Of a stretch of DNA of 64,000 nt, positions 44,725 through 57,700 are shown piece by piece. The notes beneath the pieces were generated by a model. The model saw only the letters and a list, made by a program, of their open reading frames with translations, had not been told where the DNA came from and ran no database searches. The position numbers were made by a program, and so were the translations under genes. Numbering within the stretch: the first letter of the stretch is position 1; the number at the start of each line of letters is the position of its first letter. The stretch is from Phialocephala subalpina (Eukaryota > Ascomycota > Leotiomycetes > Helotiales > Mollisiaceae). The stretch is from positions 63,166-127,165 of the forward strand of contig FJOG01000052.1 in assembly GCA_900073065.1 (NCBI GenBank). The letters are read 5' to 3'.

Positions 44725-45902
44725 GTGCATTGGTTTCGAAAAGTCCAACGGAGATGGCTCAGGAGCTTTGTTTTGGCACTTGCTCCCTCCACAATCTTCT
44801 CATACTATTTCACCAACGCGGTTCCATCGAGACTTGAGTCCTGGGTGAGAGCGGGGCAATCAGTGTCTTGCATTTCGAGGAAGCCTCCAGGAGCAAGTCC
44901 CGCAAAAGCCTGCTCGAACAGTCGCTTTGGTGACTCGAGGCAAGAGAGGAGAAGGCGCCCGTGAATCAAGTCAAAGCGTTGGCTGTAGGTTCATTCGTCC
45001 TCGATGACTTCTACTTCGAAAGTGCAATTGGCCGGCACGCTTTGAAAGGAAGTGTTCGATTAGCTGGGACATGTGCTAGTGTATGCTAATTTGAAAGTTC
45101 TACGGGGGCTTACAATTCTAGCTAGATTGGGCTGAGATCGTTGCCGATTACCGCTGCTGTTGGATGCTCGAGAGCAAACTCCATAGCCCACACCCCGGTG
45201 CCAGTTGCAAGATCAAGGACATGGCGAGGTTCCTGCTTGGGTAGTGCGAGGCTTAAATTGTTGTTGAGTATCATCAGCCATAATTGGTACTGGAGAACTT
45301 GGTTTTCTTCAGTCTCTTGCTCTAACGAAATGGGAGGCGGCATTACTTAAACGATCCTGTTCTAGCTATTTGTCGGAAGAAGTCATCAACTCAAAGTGCG
45401 CCATACCACTCGAGGTACTGTTTGTGGTACTTCATCATTTGGCATCATATATCCTAGACGCATAATTAGTATCATTGTCGGTGAACTTCTTGCGAAATCG
45501 ATGATACCTCCTCCCATCCTCATCATTTACAAAATCATACACGCTTGCTATGGCAGAGACGACGGAGGTCCTACGATGTAGATAGATCAGCTCGTGGCCA
45601 CTCGGTTGGACTATATTCAAAGCGACACTCACATGTCAGAAAATCCTCCAACGGCCGAATCATTGTCACTGTCTGGATCAATCTAAGGCTGATTGTAAGC
45701 AAAAACTAAAGATTCGTGATCAAAATTTTACTTCTATATGTCCCTGAATGCCCCACTCTCGAGGCCGCTCAATCAACATAGATGGTGTTGCGATAAGAGT
45801 TTGAGGTGGAGTGGCTTTTGACGAGTTCGAGATTTGATGTGAGCTACTGCTCGATGAGATATTTCCAGGATGCTTCATCCCAATAGTCACTTCGGTCGAC
45901 AT
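44725..45902 (-). pseudogene. LaeA-like SAM-dependent methyltransferase, dead and truncated
   Basis: The minus strand carries the familiar order of the LaeA-like fungal methyltransferases. An N-terminal exon (from about 45902) is spliced to IDPDSDNDSAVGG. Then come DGRRYHRF, MPNDE, the SAM-binding motif I VLDLATGTGVWAMEFA, IGNDLSPI, PANCTFEVE, TYSQRFDLIHGR and GLAPGGFLEMQD. Three stops interrupt it: TAG at 45122-45124 (family Gln after SPI), TGA at 44991-44993 (family Trp before TYS) and TAG at 44805-44807 (family Trp before YEKI). All three fit C-to-T or G-to-A changes. Frame changes occur near 45330-45450. Homology stops near RWTFRNQ, so roughly the last quarter is gone. Known: LaeA-type proteins influence secondary metabolism, and many paralogues have unknown substrates. 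This copy cannot make a working enzyme. Confidence 0.8.
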
Positions 45903-46409
45903 GTATGAGCGCAGCCTGAACCTACAAGCAATATGTTTGAAAGTGCGGTTGTGGGCGGAGAGGACACCACTACTTCGCTGACACGGGCTCCGAAGCGGGA
46001 ATAACTCCGCTAAAAACTCCATTGGGATGGAAGGCGATAGGGGCTTGGGCTAGACCCTTTCAGTGAAGACTTACTCGTAGGGGTACCCCACGTCGCTTCT
46101 CTAGGCTGCATTGACGGCACTTCAACTTCCCACACTTCACATTTGCCAGCATACTCTGTGATGGTAGAAGACGCAATAATTTTACAACCTGGGTCTCAGC
46201 TCAAGCTGCTAAACGTGGCTACAAGATCGCAAGCAAGCCTGCTTTGCAACCTGCTTATTGACAGCGAGAAAAGAAAGATGTATCAGGAGAGTAGCATGTG
46301 CTGTATGGTAAACTAGATCATCAGCCACTTGTAAAACATTATTTGTGCATTCATCGGTAGCTCCACGTGTAATTTGGGGAAGAACTTACCAGAGACCAAA
46401 GACCAACCA
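45903..46409. other. Intergenic
   Basis: Lies between the methyltransferase relic start and the 3' end of the membrane-protein gene. No feature recognised. Confidence 0.4.
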
Positions 46410-48948
46410 CTAGTTCAGCGTAGCCCCATATTCCTTACCCACAACCACAGCACCATGAAGTCCCTCTTGTTGTGTTTCTACAAAATGTAACTGCAGATTA
46501 TCCATTTCTCCCTTGTCATTCCCATTTTGATTAGTATTACCGATCCTAGAAGTTGCTACTATTTTTACTATTTCTTGGAAGGTTTCCATTGTTCGTATTC
46601 CGGTGCAAGCATACGCCAGATGCCCAACTGGTGGCGAATTGATCGCGAGAAGCAACCATTCAGCTATGGTATCCCAGGACGATGAACTCAACCCAGACAC
46701 GATGCTGTACGCAAAGTGTGCGGTAGCGCATAGACAGTATAAGAAGAGGATAGATAAAGCAAGCTTGACTGTGATACCCTCAGTGCTATACGACAATCCT
46801 TCAACAGAAGAATCGATGCGTAATTTTGTCCAGTTGGCGCTTTCTGATGGATCCACAGTAAACATGTTAGCATTGTGGAAGAGCCAATCGTCTCCGTATG
46901 CTTTTCCATCCGCATTTTCGGTGATATTTCCTTGGATAGAAAAGTTCTGTGGGTTGTTGGAAAGCGCATTGACAAGAAGGGCCGTGACCAAGAACGTGTA
47001 GATGCCTTGTTCATCCACCTTCTCCTGCAAGCCGCCATACAATGTCTGCCCCGCATTTAACAGAGAAGCCAGAGCACCGAAGACAGTGGTATTCTGCTCC
47101 GTGATGAATGGATTCATAGATGCCGCCCAGATCTTTGTCACGTTGATGTGATGAAGTGGAAAGGAGGGGAAGCAATAGTTCGTGTAGTATTTCTCTTCAA
47201 AGACGCGCTCAAAGCTAGTGCTTTTAACAGCGGCTGAGCCTCGTTCACTGTTACTCCCTGTGGAGAGAGTCATGGTAGACTCGCCCCATCCTGCCGCTAA
47301 TATACAAGGCAGGATTTCCTGGGTGTCGTTGCTGGGATCTCGCGGCTCCAGGATGACTGCGCCGACGGTAACGTTATCGAACCGGGGATCAAAGAGATCC
47401 ACAAATGCGAGTCGAGGCTTCGTGACATCCCCGGGTGTATTCCAAATATCTGAACGAGATACGCCATCAAAGTTGATATATGCCATAGAAGTGTTCATAT
47501 ACATGCCCTGTGGAAACGTGATTGTTCTTGTATCGTTATTACCTTCAATAGGCTGTTCATTCCAGTTACAGGTCATCCCCGTAAAGGATTGAAGAGTGTT
47601 CATAGTATGCATGGAATCGAGCCGACTCGACCATCTTCCATAAAGTGTGGGATATAGTGTTGCCCACATAGATCCAGTAAGGACCAGAGCATCTGCTAAA
47701 GCAGCAAGTTGAGTGGTGGCCATCGGGTCAAAACTCCCACCTTGGTTAACATCGTCAACCGTAATGTACAACGACCGGATAGAGTGAGAGCCTGAGAGTC
47801 CCACAGAAAGAGGAATTGTGAGAAAATGTACCCCAAAGGTAGTTGTCGAGATCCAATTAGAGTTCGGTGGGCCTAGATTGGGATTGAAGAACGGGATGTA
47901 GTTGAATAGACCTTGCCAACCACTTGCCGGACATCCGTCCAAGGACCCCGCTATCGAAGTTACTCCGCATGTGGAGGAAATGTTGGATCCGTCCAGAAAG
48001 GTGGGATATATCTCGTTTTGTGTACCGTTGATCCAGATGTACGTACTTCCAGCAGGCCTTCTCATTGAATTAGTATACGTTCTTGCTGCATATTTGGAGA
48101 GACGGGGAGCTTTGAGACACGTATTAGGAGCTAGGTAGAAGACAGCTGCCAATATCCAGAGCTCCCATACAACATGATAGTATTCTAGTATAGGAACAAG
48201 CTCACCAGTATGCCACTCTAGGAATCATGCAAACCGCACTACTTGGACCAACCGTCGCTGCTAAGATGATCGCCGGGACAATGACGAGGATAAACTGAGC
48301 CTTCTTTTTCGATGAGAATCTAGGGGAAAAGAGTGATCCCCAAAACTCAAGTGACCACAAATAGCTAACTTGGCCGAAGCCAGCGGTGATGGCTCCAAGG
48401 GGTAAGCCTTCTCCTAGTGTCATCTGGTATCGCAAGTAGGAGAAAACGATACACGCAATGGATGCAACCATTGTGATCTCGTGGAGCTTGGCCGCAAATT
48501 GAAGAGCATAAATCTCCTTCAAACTTGCTCCAATATATAGTGTCGTCATGTTGAGGTAAATGATGACAGCTGCGCCAAGAATCGGGATGACATGGATAGC
48601 ACTTCGAGATAGAGCTTGGAAGCGACTCTTATCCAAAGCAACATTCCTCCCTTCCCCATTTTGTCGAGTCTGAAAGATCCCGAGGCCGAGTGATCGGAGA
48701 ACAGTATCGAGGGTCAGCTTTGACTTGGAATGAGGATGAGGAATATTTGCTGGCGACGCAGCAACCCTGCTTGGGACACTAATTGGATAAAGTTTAGTTT
48801 TCATTCTAGTATGCAATTCACTGAAGGTTTGGAACGTTGATTACTGGAAGTCAATCTACCTTTCAATGCTGTCATTTTCCAATTCCTGGACAGAGACCTC
48901 CACTATTTTGGGCATTGTCAACTTGTCGACCTCTGTCGTGGGCTCCAT
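46410..48948 (-). CDS. Large multi-pass membrane glycoprotein, function unknown
   Basis: Three exons (48860-48948, 48206-48778, 46410-48057) give 769 residues. The short first exon (MEPTTEVDKLTMPKIVEVSV...) was added because it splices in frame to VPSRVAASP. The 148-nt second intron was chosen so that AYW joins PAGSTYIWINGT. Layout: cytosolic tail to about residue 80, four spans (HVIPILGAAVIIYLNM; the ITMVASIACIVFSYL region; GAITAGFGQVSYLWSLEFW; FILVIVPAIILAATVG), then a domain of about 430 residues with many sequons and scattered Cys (STCG, LDGCPASGW, MTCNW), a final span (LALSILFLYCLCATAHFAYSI) and a cytosolic tail with SSSWDTIAEWLLLAINSPP. Unknown function; I recognise the layout as a common ascomycete family. 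A truncated relative lies at 58.5-59.3 kb on the other strand. Confidence 0.82.
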
Positions 48949-51574
48949 CTCGAATAGCACAAGCTTGATGAGGTTGCGAATTCTCACTAAATAGCTTAGT
49001 GAATAACTTCTCGTTTGGAAAGAGGGTTTGCAACAACGAGGAGAGCCTGGGGAACACCATTTTATTCGATTCTGGGCTATATTCCAAGCTATTATCGAAG
49101 CCTAATTTTAAAACCCTCATAAACTTGATTTGGCTCCATTCAAACAGCCACCGTACTCGACAAGGGCACGCCCAGAATAGATATGCAAGCGGGACGGGGC
49201 GCAGCAAATGCCACAAACAAAACTTTACCAATAACCTCAGTTCACATCAGACTTCAATATGCTGAAACGGCGGCTGAACATGATGGTAACTTCCGATCAA
49301 GCATATGATTGGGCGCCTTACCTTCCACACTTCACTGGATACCAAAATTCGCCCGACACAGGCTTTCGATGTGCTAGATCAAGGCTATGCCAAGCCACAA
49401 AACATGCCCACATCCCCTTTCTGCCATGATCAGTTATGATCAGTTGACCAAACTTTTGTGACAATCGAGGCTTTGATTGTGTTATTGTGATTGTCCATAT
49501 TGTATGTATGATTTTGATATTTGTTTTTGCTGAGGCCCCAAAGAGAGTGTGCCTCGTTTAGACAAGCCTTACCAAAAGGCGGCCCTTAGACCTATGAAAT
49601 CAATGTGTGCACCTGGTTTATGAGAACCAAGAAGGCTGAAGTGAGAATAGCCACATCTTGTGTAGTGGTCGGTGTTCTGAAAGACTGAGGTAATGCGAGC
49701 ATAAATGAAAGGGAAAACCGAACTTTCTAGTTTAGGGCATGATCTAAATTCATTGGTGACTTTGGACTGTTGTTTGACCCGAGCGGTGGTAGTATGAATT
49801 CGAAGTCTAGAGCAGGTGAAGTCTCCTGTTTTTTCTGTGGTTGGAGCCGGGGAGCCTGGTTTCTCGGATGCTTGGAACGTGTGACCATCTTGAAAGCTAC
49901 ACTCACCCCTTGCACTTCTGCCTGGTCGAATATCTATTGCCGCAACCCACTGTATTCTTACTTGGTGATCATGAAGCCCATGCAGTTGTGTTCCTCTCAT
50001 AAATCGGGAGACTGCACTTGCGGGACATTGTTGTACAGGAGAAGAAGAGAAATGAATGGAAACGATTGCCCTTGCACGTGACGCCTCAAACTTCTACCCC
50101 CTCCAAGAACCAATGTATGAAGCCAACCAGTATCCGGACCAGAGACAGAAACATAGGTTAACTCGGAACCTGTGATAATCGAGGTCGAATGACTTTCCTA
50201 AGTCATCTAATTTCCTTTCAAACGCGAGAAAGAAGTCATCTCCTTCTAGCATAGCCATGGTATCTACCTTCAAGAGCTCAGCTATGCAAGGTGTTAGAGT
50301 TGCTTAGCATGTCTATAGCATTCGGACTATTCTCGCCTCTATCAACGACAAAATAGGAATATCTCAACTTCGTTTCCATTGCGGCAGTCTTCTCTGTTGG
50401 GAAGAACCACTTACGGCTGACGGCCAGCCGTACATGTGTACCACGCTTCGATGTATCAGTTGCGTGAATGATGTTTCTGGATAGGTTAATAATTTTGGAA
50501 AGCAACAAGTAGCCGCTGTCGCAAGGAACAGATTGTGTTTGGATGCCGAGTCCCAGATTCGGATGAGTGTATAGATAAGCCCCGTTGGGTGTTCTATCCA
50601 GAGCGAGTTACAAGGCTTGTTCACCTGGAACTGTTAGATTTCCAGGCCAAAATCAACTGCCAGCATCATCAAGGGGGTTATGGTTATGCCCCCTAAGAGA
50701 TTCAGGATGAGCATCAACAATGGTTTGACGTGTCTGAAGACGTGGCGGTCGCATCAGTCAAGCTATGGGACGGTTTTGTGGAATAGGCTTACACACCCGA
50801 AGGTACGCTCAAGGACTACTGGGTAAGAATGCTAAATTTGCTGCCGAAACCAACAAAAGCAGAGACCGAAGCTTTGGAAGCGGGCTTGGAAGCTGGCGGA
50901 GGAGGCCATTTGTCGGATTATCATCTGGTTCGACATAAGCGGTATAGTGAATATGTCGAAAAGGGAAAGCGCTCCTTAGTACGGGGATTTTCTGGATAAC
51001 GAAAGGAGCATTGAATGGTAATGTGTAAAATAGGAGTAAAGAACAATGCATTGAGGTGTGCAAATTCAACGTTCAGGTTCCGGGGGGGGGGGGGGGGGGG
51101 CCTATCATCGGAACGGTAATTGTGAAATATGTGGTTTTCACGACTTCGCTTGGCTGAGACCACCTCTAATACTTTTAATATTGATATTTCATTACTCACA
51201 CAAATCAAGCTTTACGGCAACCACTTCCTAACACGAGTCCACCAAGTCCGGTGGCATGCTAATATAAACTGTCGCTGTCTTCTCTGGTCCTGTTGTGATC
51301 TTTTCCTCACGTCAATATGACCCCGCTCGTTCATCGTCATTGGGGGTATTGGGGACCTTGGATCCGACTTCCTGAGTTCCATCGAAATCAAGAGTCGCTA
51401 GTCCTGATCTATCTATTAAATCATGAGAGTATACATATGTAGAGACCGGGGACCCTCCTACACGCTTTGTTCGTAAGTTTGAACCGGGCACTAAGTACGC
51501 CATACTTCTTTCCCCATAATCTACTCTAACTAATTCTCTCAGTTCCACAAATTTCACTACTCAATGAAGCCGCG
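48949..51574. other. Intergenic, 2.6 kb, no gene supported
   Basis: Only short frames without motifs. Contains a 19-base poly-G run at 51082-51100. A frame at 50278-50624 (minus) reads somewhat protein-like (LRYSYFVVDRGENSPNAID) and might be a gene relic, but it cannot be assigned. Confidence 0.4.
51082..51100. repeat. Homopolymer of 19 G
   Basis: An uninterrupted G run flanked by CC. It could form G-quadruplex or triplex DNA and is prone to length error, so the exact count is unsafe. Confidence 0.85.
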
Positions 51575-51960
51575 ATGTCTCCCCAAAACTAACTCTCCTT
51601 CTTTACGCTCTTGGCTCTTGCCATCGCCTCATTCGCTTCCTTCGCCCAAGCAAAGTTTCCCACGCGGCTTCCCATTCAATAACCCCCTCAATACACCCAA
51701 AACTGGAACATTCAAGGTTCGCAAGCTAATTGGGCTTATGACCGGAATTCATATATGGATCCTACCTTTCCTAAGTACATGGAATTCATCCCAATACTGT
51801 GAGGTACTGCTTCTGACCACACTAATCAAGCTCGCGCCCTTTCGTAAGGATCTCGCTTCCCACAAGGTTATTCGTACAACAACTCTTCCTCAAACTCTCT
51901 CATGCGCTCTATAATATCCTTCACCACCTCAACCTTTACATCTCCCCTCCTTCCTTTCTC
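51575..51960 (+). pseudogene. Secreted GH128 (Asl1-like glucanase) relic
   Basis: From the ATG at 51575 one frame reads as a secreted protein: a signal-peptide-like LSFFTLLALAIASFASFAQA right after a TAA at codon 6, then QNWNIQGSQANWAYDRNSYM, and KYMEFIPIL-stop-GTASDH. Known family members have a (E/Q)F(V/I)PMLWG motif, so the TGA here stands for Trp. The other stops (TAA after Pro-Ile-Gln and after ALS) are also one transition from Gln codons. Homology fades after about 51900, without the catalytic Glu region. Family role: beta-1,3-glucan hydrolysis (Asl1-like, GH128). It is non-functional here. The assignment rests on a short match and could be wrong; that it is a broken secreted-protein gene is better supported. 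Confidence 0.5.
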
Positions 51961-52428
51961 TTACTCGTCATCCTCAATACTGATCTATTTATCGTGGTTC
52001 AACAACGTAAACGCCGCCCTCTCCTGCGAAGGATGATAAGTTTATATCTGCGTCGATAAAGTTTGTGCGAGGAGAAGCGGGATCGCTTAGAATGGCATGA
52101 GGCCACACGGCATCAACAGGCATTAATACATATTAGACTTAGTATCGTACCCCATTCCTCCACCAGGTACCTCCGATATCGGCAGCCCTAAACTTCTTCA
52201 GCTTTTTGAAGATATATATTAACCACATTACAGTGAAAGTTCAGTCAAAGTAGGCACCTTTGCCTCGCATGAAAATCGTCGTGCACTTGCGCTCTTTCAC
52301 TCAATGCCCGTCTCGCCACCATCTCATACTCTCCCCACATATCAAGACACCAATGTCTCCAGGAACCAACCGCATCTAAAAGATCGTCTTCATTCTCTAT
52401 ATATCTCATCTATCCTCCGTCCTCTAAT
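51961..52428. other. Intergenic between the GH128 relic and the SDR gene
   Basis: No feature recognised; may contain the decayed 3' half of the GH128-like gene. Confidence 0.35.
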
Positions 52429-53470
52429 CTAAGGCAAGCAATACCCACCGTCAACCTTGATATCTGTTCCCGTAGTATAACTCGCGGCATCACTTGCTAG
52501 ATACAAGAAAGCCCCCTTCAACTCACTCACCTCTCCCTCTCGTCCCATAGGAATCTTGTCCTTCCAGATCTTCTTCGTCTCGGTGGGAACAAAGTTCGAG
52601 ATCTCCGTTGCGATGTAGCCGGGGGAGATGGTGTTGGCGCGGGCGAATCCTACCCATTCGACTGCTAAGGATCTGCCTTTGGGGGTGTTAATGTTTGACG
52701 AGGAGAAAGGATGAAAGGGAGGAGGGGGCTTACAGAGATGGATAACTCCAGCCTTAGCAGCATTATACGTAGCCTGCAACTGCGGAATATTCACAATATG
52801 CCCGCTCATACTCGCCGTTGCCACAAAACTCCCCTCCCTAAACACCGGCTCCAAAGGCTTCCCATCAATCGTCGTCTGCTCCTTCTTCTGTCTCCTCCAA
52901 TGTGTTCCGGCCACTCTAGCACAATAAAATGTACCGTCCAAATCCGTAGTCACAACCTTGTGGTAATGATCTACCTCGCCCAGAATCGCTGCGCCTTGCG
53001 TCCAGGGTATGCCAGAGTTCGCGATAAAGACGTCGAGACGGCCGTTGAATTCGCGGATGTTGGCTTCGATGGCTGCGGTTACGGATTCTAGACTGGTCAC
53101 GTTCACTTGGTATGCTTTGCCTGTGGAGATCTCGCGTCAGTTATGCGCTCCAATGGCAGGTCGTTTCCCCAGCGGGTTGAATTCTACCGTCTCTGGGAGA
53201 TTGAAGGAGGTGGGCGGACTTACATTTGACACCGTACGTCTTCGCGATGCTTTCCGCCTCTGCAGCGGCTTGCTTGTTGCTGTTGTACCAGATCGCAACA
53301 TTGGCACCTGCTTCGGCGAGAGCTTGTGCTACTCCCAATCCTATTCCTGCTCCTGCCCCGGTGACGATTGCTGTTCGGCCTTTGAGGGAGAAGAGTGGAA
53401 GGACTCGATCGGAGGGAGGGGCTGTTGTAGAATTGTGGCGGAAGTCTCCACCGATCAAGGCGCCGTCCAT
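52429..53470 (-). CDS. Short-chain dehydrogenase/reductase (polyol/sorbose-reductase type)
   Basis: Three exons (53224-53470, 52734-53120, 52429-52676) give 293 residues, the normal length for a classical SDR. The Rossmann nucleotide-binding motif TGxxxGIG is TGAGAGIG near residue 37. It is followed by [12 protein letters not shown] in [11 protein letters not shown], the catalytic Ser in ATASMSGHI (about 184) and YNAAKAG with catalytic Tyr and Lys (about 199 and 203). The C-terminus is [12 protein letters not shown] ... [14 protein letters not shown]. Both introns break at a Cys codon (T/GC). The pattern resembles fungal D-arabinitol or L-sorbose/mannitol dehydrogenases and L-xylulose reductases (NADP-type). 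The exact sugar alcohol cannot be told. All catalytic residues are present. Confidence 0.9.
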
Positions 53471-54718
53471 GATGTTGGGTTGGGAGGAAAGTGTTTGGCT
53501 TTGGTCTCGAGTTTCTGCGTATATAGAAGGGAAGGAGTCTTGCTGGAGGGGTCAGTGTATTTGAAAGTTAGTAGGTAGAGCAAAGCGTGGCGGGGGTGTT
53601 CCTTATGAAGAAACTCCGCCTTGTGGAGCAATGGATAGAAATGGGGGATTCGAATGGAGGCGATTCGTGATCCATTCTTGTATGCATCCAGGAACCACTC
53701 GGTCCTACTTCTCTGATCTCCCATTCGTCCAGCTGTTGTGTACCGGGTCGCAAAACGCCCTGAGACCTTCTGTACGAGTACGGAGTAACTCGTTCGTGAT
53801 ATCTTCAAGGGCAGATTGGAGGGGCAGGAGGGGTAATAGCAGGGATGGCTGTGGACGAGAGTGGAAACGATTCAGGTCCTGCAGGAGCGGGATGACATGG
53901 CAGAAGAGGCCCCATTCGTGCAATGGAGAAGTATTCGTGTCCTGCAGTGCCTTTGATGTCGTCGCGACTCGGGAGTGAGATAGTTTTAGGTGTTGTTGTT
54001 CATGGGGGAAGAAGTGTCCGCGTGGAGGGGATGTTGTCGTCGAATTGCACAAATGGTTTCAAAGGTCACCGGAGCTACATCTGGTTCTTCATCCCAAGGT
54101 CAACTCTCATCTCAACCACCACATTATATCTTCATTCGAATGAGCGCCGCTCATCTCCCTTGCGCCCTTGAAAGATGATATGTTCTATTCCCATATTGTA
54201 TAGCCAAGCCAAGTCGGGCGTCGTCCAAGGCAGGCGGTGGCCTCTGTCCAGCTGTCATCTTCCTGGCAGCCCCTCCTGCGACTCCCCAGCAATAACCCTA
54301 CATTCCTCTTGAAATTATGTCTCCTTCATCCGTCATCTTTCTTCAATGGACGAACCAATCTTTTGCTCAGCCGGCAAGGAATGTTGTGTGCATCAAGGGT
54401 GCATTCCAGACGTCCGCCGAGCCGAAGCATCCCCTTCTTACCACCCTTCTACTATTTCGCCTCCTACCCTCGGGTTCGAAGTCGAACGCTGGTTTGATTC
54501 AACAACACTGTCTTTACTGTTCTGTTGCTCATTGCGAAGATCTATTAATCCCGAATTTTTGAGCATTTCTCTTTCCACACCTTTTTCTTTTCAAAAGCGC
54601 ATACAGTAATCTCGATAATATTCCTATTATTACTACACGAAAACGCAAACGCAAACCGACATTCAGAGCATGATCCACGATCGAGATCAACGAATAAATC
54701 TACGAACAGCACAACGAA
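53471..54718. other. Divergent intergenic region, 1.2 kb
   Basis: Lies between the SDR gene (minus) and the single-pass membrane protein gene (plus) and should contain both promoters. Several overlapping frames of 80-117 codons occur on both strands, but none has a motif. Confidence 0.4.
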
Positions 54719-57700
54719 ATGGCCACAAGCGCATGGATATTCGAAACAACACTGAGGAAACGAGATTCAATACGAAGGACAATCTACTCAGCAAGCATCC
54801 CCATCGGATCAGCTACAATGTCCTTGGGTATGATTCTGATCATAGCAATCTGCGGAGCGCTTCTGCTTTTTGCGGCTGTTACGATCGGCATCATCTTTCA
54901 TGTGAAGAGAAGGAATCGATTCAGGAATAAAGTGCGCATCGATGTTCCTGATCATGAGATGATCCGTTCAGATCCGAGGACAACAATGAGGTCTATTCGC
55001 ACCCCGGAAATCTTTTTCCCACGGAGGATGTCTCGTGGGTTGTCTTTCAATCCATGGGCTCCACTCGATGGCGGTATTACCACCTCTTCTTCTGACTGGC
55101 AAGATGTAGATCTCTCGGACCACGCTCCTCCACTAGCAACAGCACAACGCCCTTCCTTCCACAGGGGCGTGGCACGAGTCCGTGAATCCTGGCCTTTGGC
55201 GTCGAACATACCTCTCAAGTTGTTGCCCTCACAAACAACGATGATTCTCAGCCCGGTCGCTCCTCCTGGCTATGTTGTCCCGCAACCGAAGCGCCAGAGC
55301 ATCAAACTCGTACGACGAAGAGAATCTGCAGATTGCTCTCCCACAAGATCAAAGTCGGGCTCGCCCACGAGAGATCTGTATCCTGCACCTCTCTCGCCCA
55401 AGAAACGCAGCCAACGACGATCGGCATCGGAAACTCCAACACTTCTCAGATCTGCTTCTCAGAAATTGAAAGTTGCCCATCGGAAATCTCTAACTCGCAC
55501 TTTGACCACACTCAACAGAATTTCTGGGCGGGCTCCTACGAAACGACTTCTCACACCACCTATCAAGCAAGCGGCCGAAAGTCGCGAACAACTCATCAAC
55601 AAGGAATTCTCCCAAACCATGGAAGACATCGGAACTGGTCGGATGACCATTCAGACGGAAGGTGGAAGCTTACTTCTTCAGCCTGCTGATGGAATAAAAT
55701 CGCCTACCCCATCATTTACATCAACAGACAGTCTATGCGAAGCCCAACCTGAGGTTATCATTGCAGCACTCAGCTCACCCAGCAAGTCTAGTCTGAACAA
55801 CGAGAAACGGCACAGGGTTCGAATATCCGAGGCCACCACAATCATCCAAACTTCAATCCACGAAGATGACCCGGTGATGATCGTCGCGAAGCCAGAGGAG
55901 CAGTATTTCGCTCTCCCTCATCGAATATCTCTCGCTGGCGATCCTTTCTTCTCATCAGTGAGGAGCTCGAAAACAATCGTATCAACCTCACAAGTTCAAG
56001 GACCACGACCAATGTATTTTCGCAAATCTACATTCGGTCACGAAGAATCTCCAAATCGACCAGAAGACTACATCTCTCCTCTACGCGATGTCTCCAGCAA
56101 TTCTCAGGCATCTCCAAAACCACCACACAGTCAAGATGAGACGGAAGAACATAATCCATTCAGATGGTCGCCTCAAGAAGCCATGAAGGCGAAGGTTACC
56201 CCACTATCAGGTCGCACTTCGCCAAACAGAAAGGGTCACCGACGATCGAATGTTATTCGCATGTCGCATTTAGTCTCCCGGCCCATGAGTTCCGTTCCAG
56301 TCGTGCAGGAAGAGCCAGAAGAGGAGTCGCCAAGGAAATCAATCAGGTTCAGTCTCCCACCCGCAACAGCGATTCGAGTCTTCGAGCCTGAGAAGAGTCC
56401 TAGTCCTTCATCCTCGACTACATCCAGGAGACGAAGCATGAGGCCACCGTCTTCTGCTACCTTTAGTCCCGACCTAACGATCACGGAAGGAGTCCCAACA
56501 ACACCAGCCAGCTCACCAGTTTCGAAGATGGACCGTCGCAGCTTCTCGATCTACTCCCCCACCCTCTCAGTCTGCAACTACTACACCGAAAGCAACGGCG
56601 GCTCAGAAGACGAATTCTTCAACCAAAAGCCCAAACGAGTCTCAGTCTCAACCCTAAAATCTCGACGCCACGGCCAAGATTTCTCCACAGACCTAACTCT
56701 CTTTCCCACCAACCAAATGCAGCAAAATCACCAACTATCCTTAATCTCCTTCCCACCGCCCCCAAGCTGTGATCCAACCCAACCAGAATGCGTGATGACA
56801 GTCCTCACACCACCGCCTCTTCGACCTTTACCTACGATTGCATCGACAATGACTGGCTTCTCATCCACAAGCCCCTCCCCGGCACCGCCACTCCTCACTA
56901 CCTCATCCAACACACAACTCTACGGACCTCGCGACCTACCTTCTCGTCCTAGCACTTTATCACCACCCCGCGACTCCCTCGCATCCTCAATCTCCATGCT
57001 CCGGCGCATGAACTCCCAAATCAGTCAATACTCCTCACAATCAACAATCGCAGAAGAAATTCCTGCATTCGACTCCGAGAAATCACCACAATTACCACCA
57101 CACCCACACTTTTCCCTAAACTTCAACCTCGAAGAAGCACAAGCCGAAGAACGGGGTCGTTCGAGAGGGTCCAGGCATTATCTCGCCATCGGTCGTCAGA
57201 GTCAATACAATGGATACGGAAACAGTAACTCTTATTCTAGAAACTCGAGGCCGGGGGACAGGCCGAGAGAAAGTTGGCGTATTGGTAAGAGTCGGAAACG
57301 TAATACGTATGGGAAAGAAGACTTCTCTGGCTTCGAGGATGTGAGAGAGGAGAAGGAGTTGACTCCCGTCCCGGAGTCCTCGCCCGCCACCGAAGCAAAC
57401 GCTCTTGGCATAATCAATCTCCGCTTCCCTACTCTTTCGAAAGATGGCAAAGTGAGGAATTTACCAACTCCTCCTCGGTCGAGGGAGAAGGCTTTTGAAA
57501 TAGAGAAAGAGAGAAAGGTGATCGACCTCGATGAAGCAGAGATCGTCGACGCGAAATTAGTTGAGGACGAAGAAGCCGACAAGGAAAATCTTCACGCGAA
57601 GGGGAGTCTAAGGTGGTCAGACGCAATGGCCAAACCTGCCCGTACTTCATCGCGCAGAGATAGTCAGATGAAGTATCCGAGTCCTCAGGGGAACCAGACA

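Noticed and set aside
53455..54052. Overlapping frames of about 115 codons on both strands between SDR and the 1065-residue gene
   Set aside because: They overlap each other and the SDR start; none shows protein-like motifs, so they are treated as promoter sequence.
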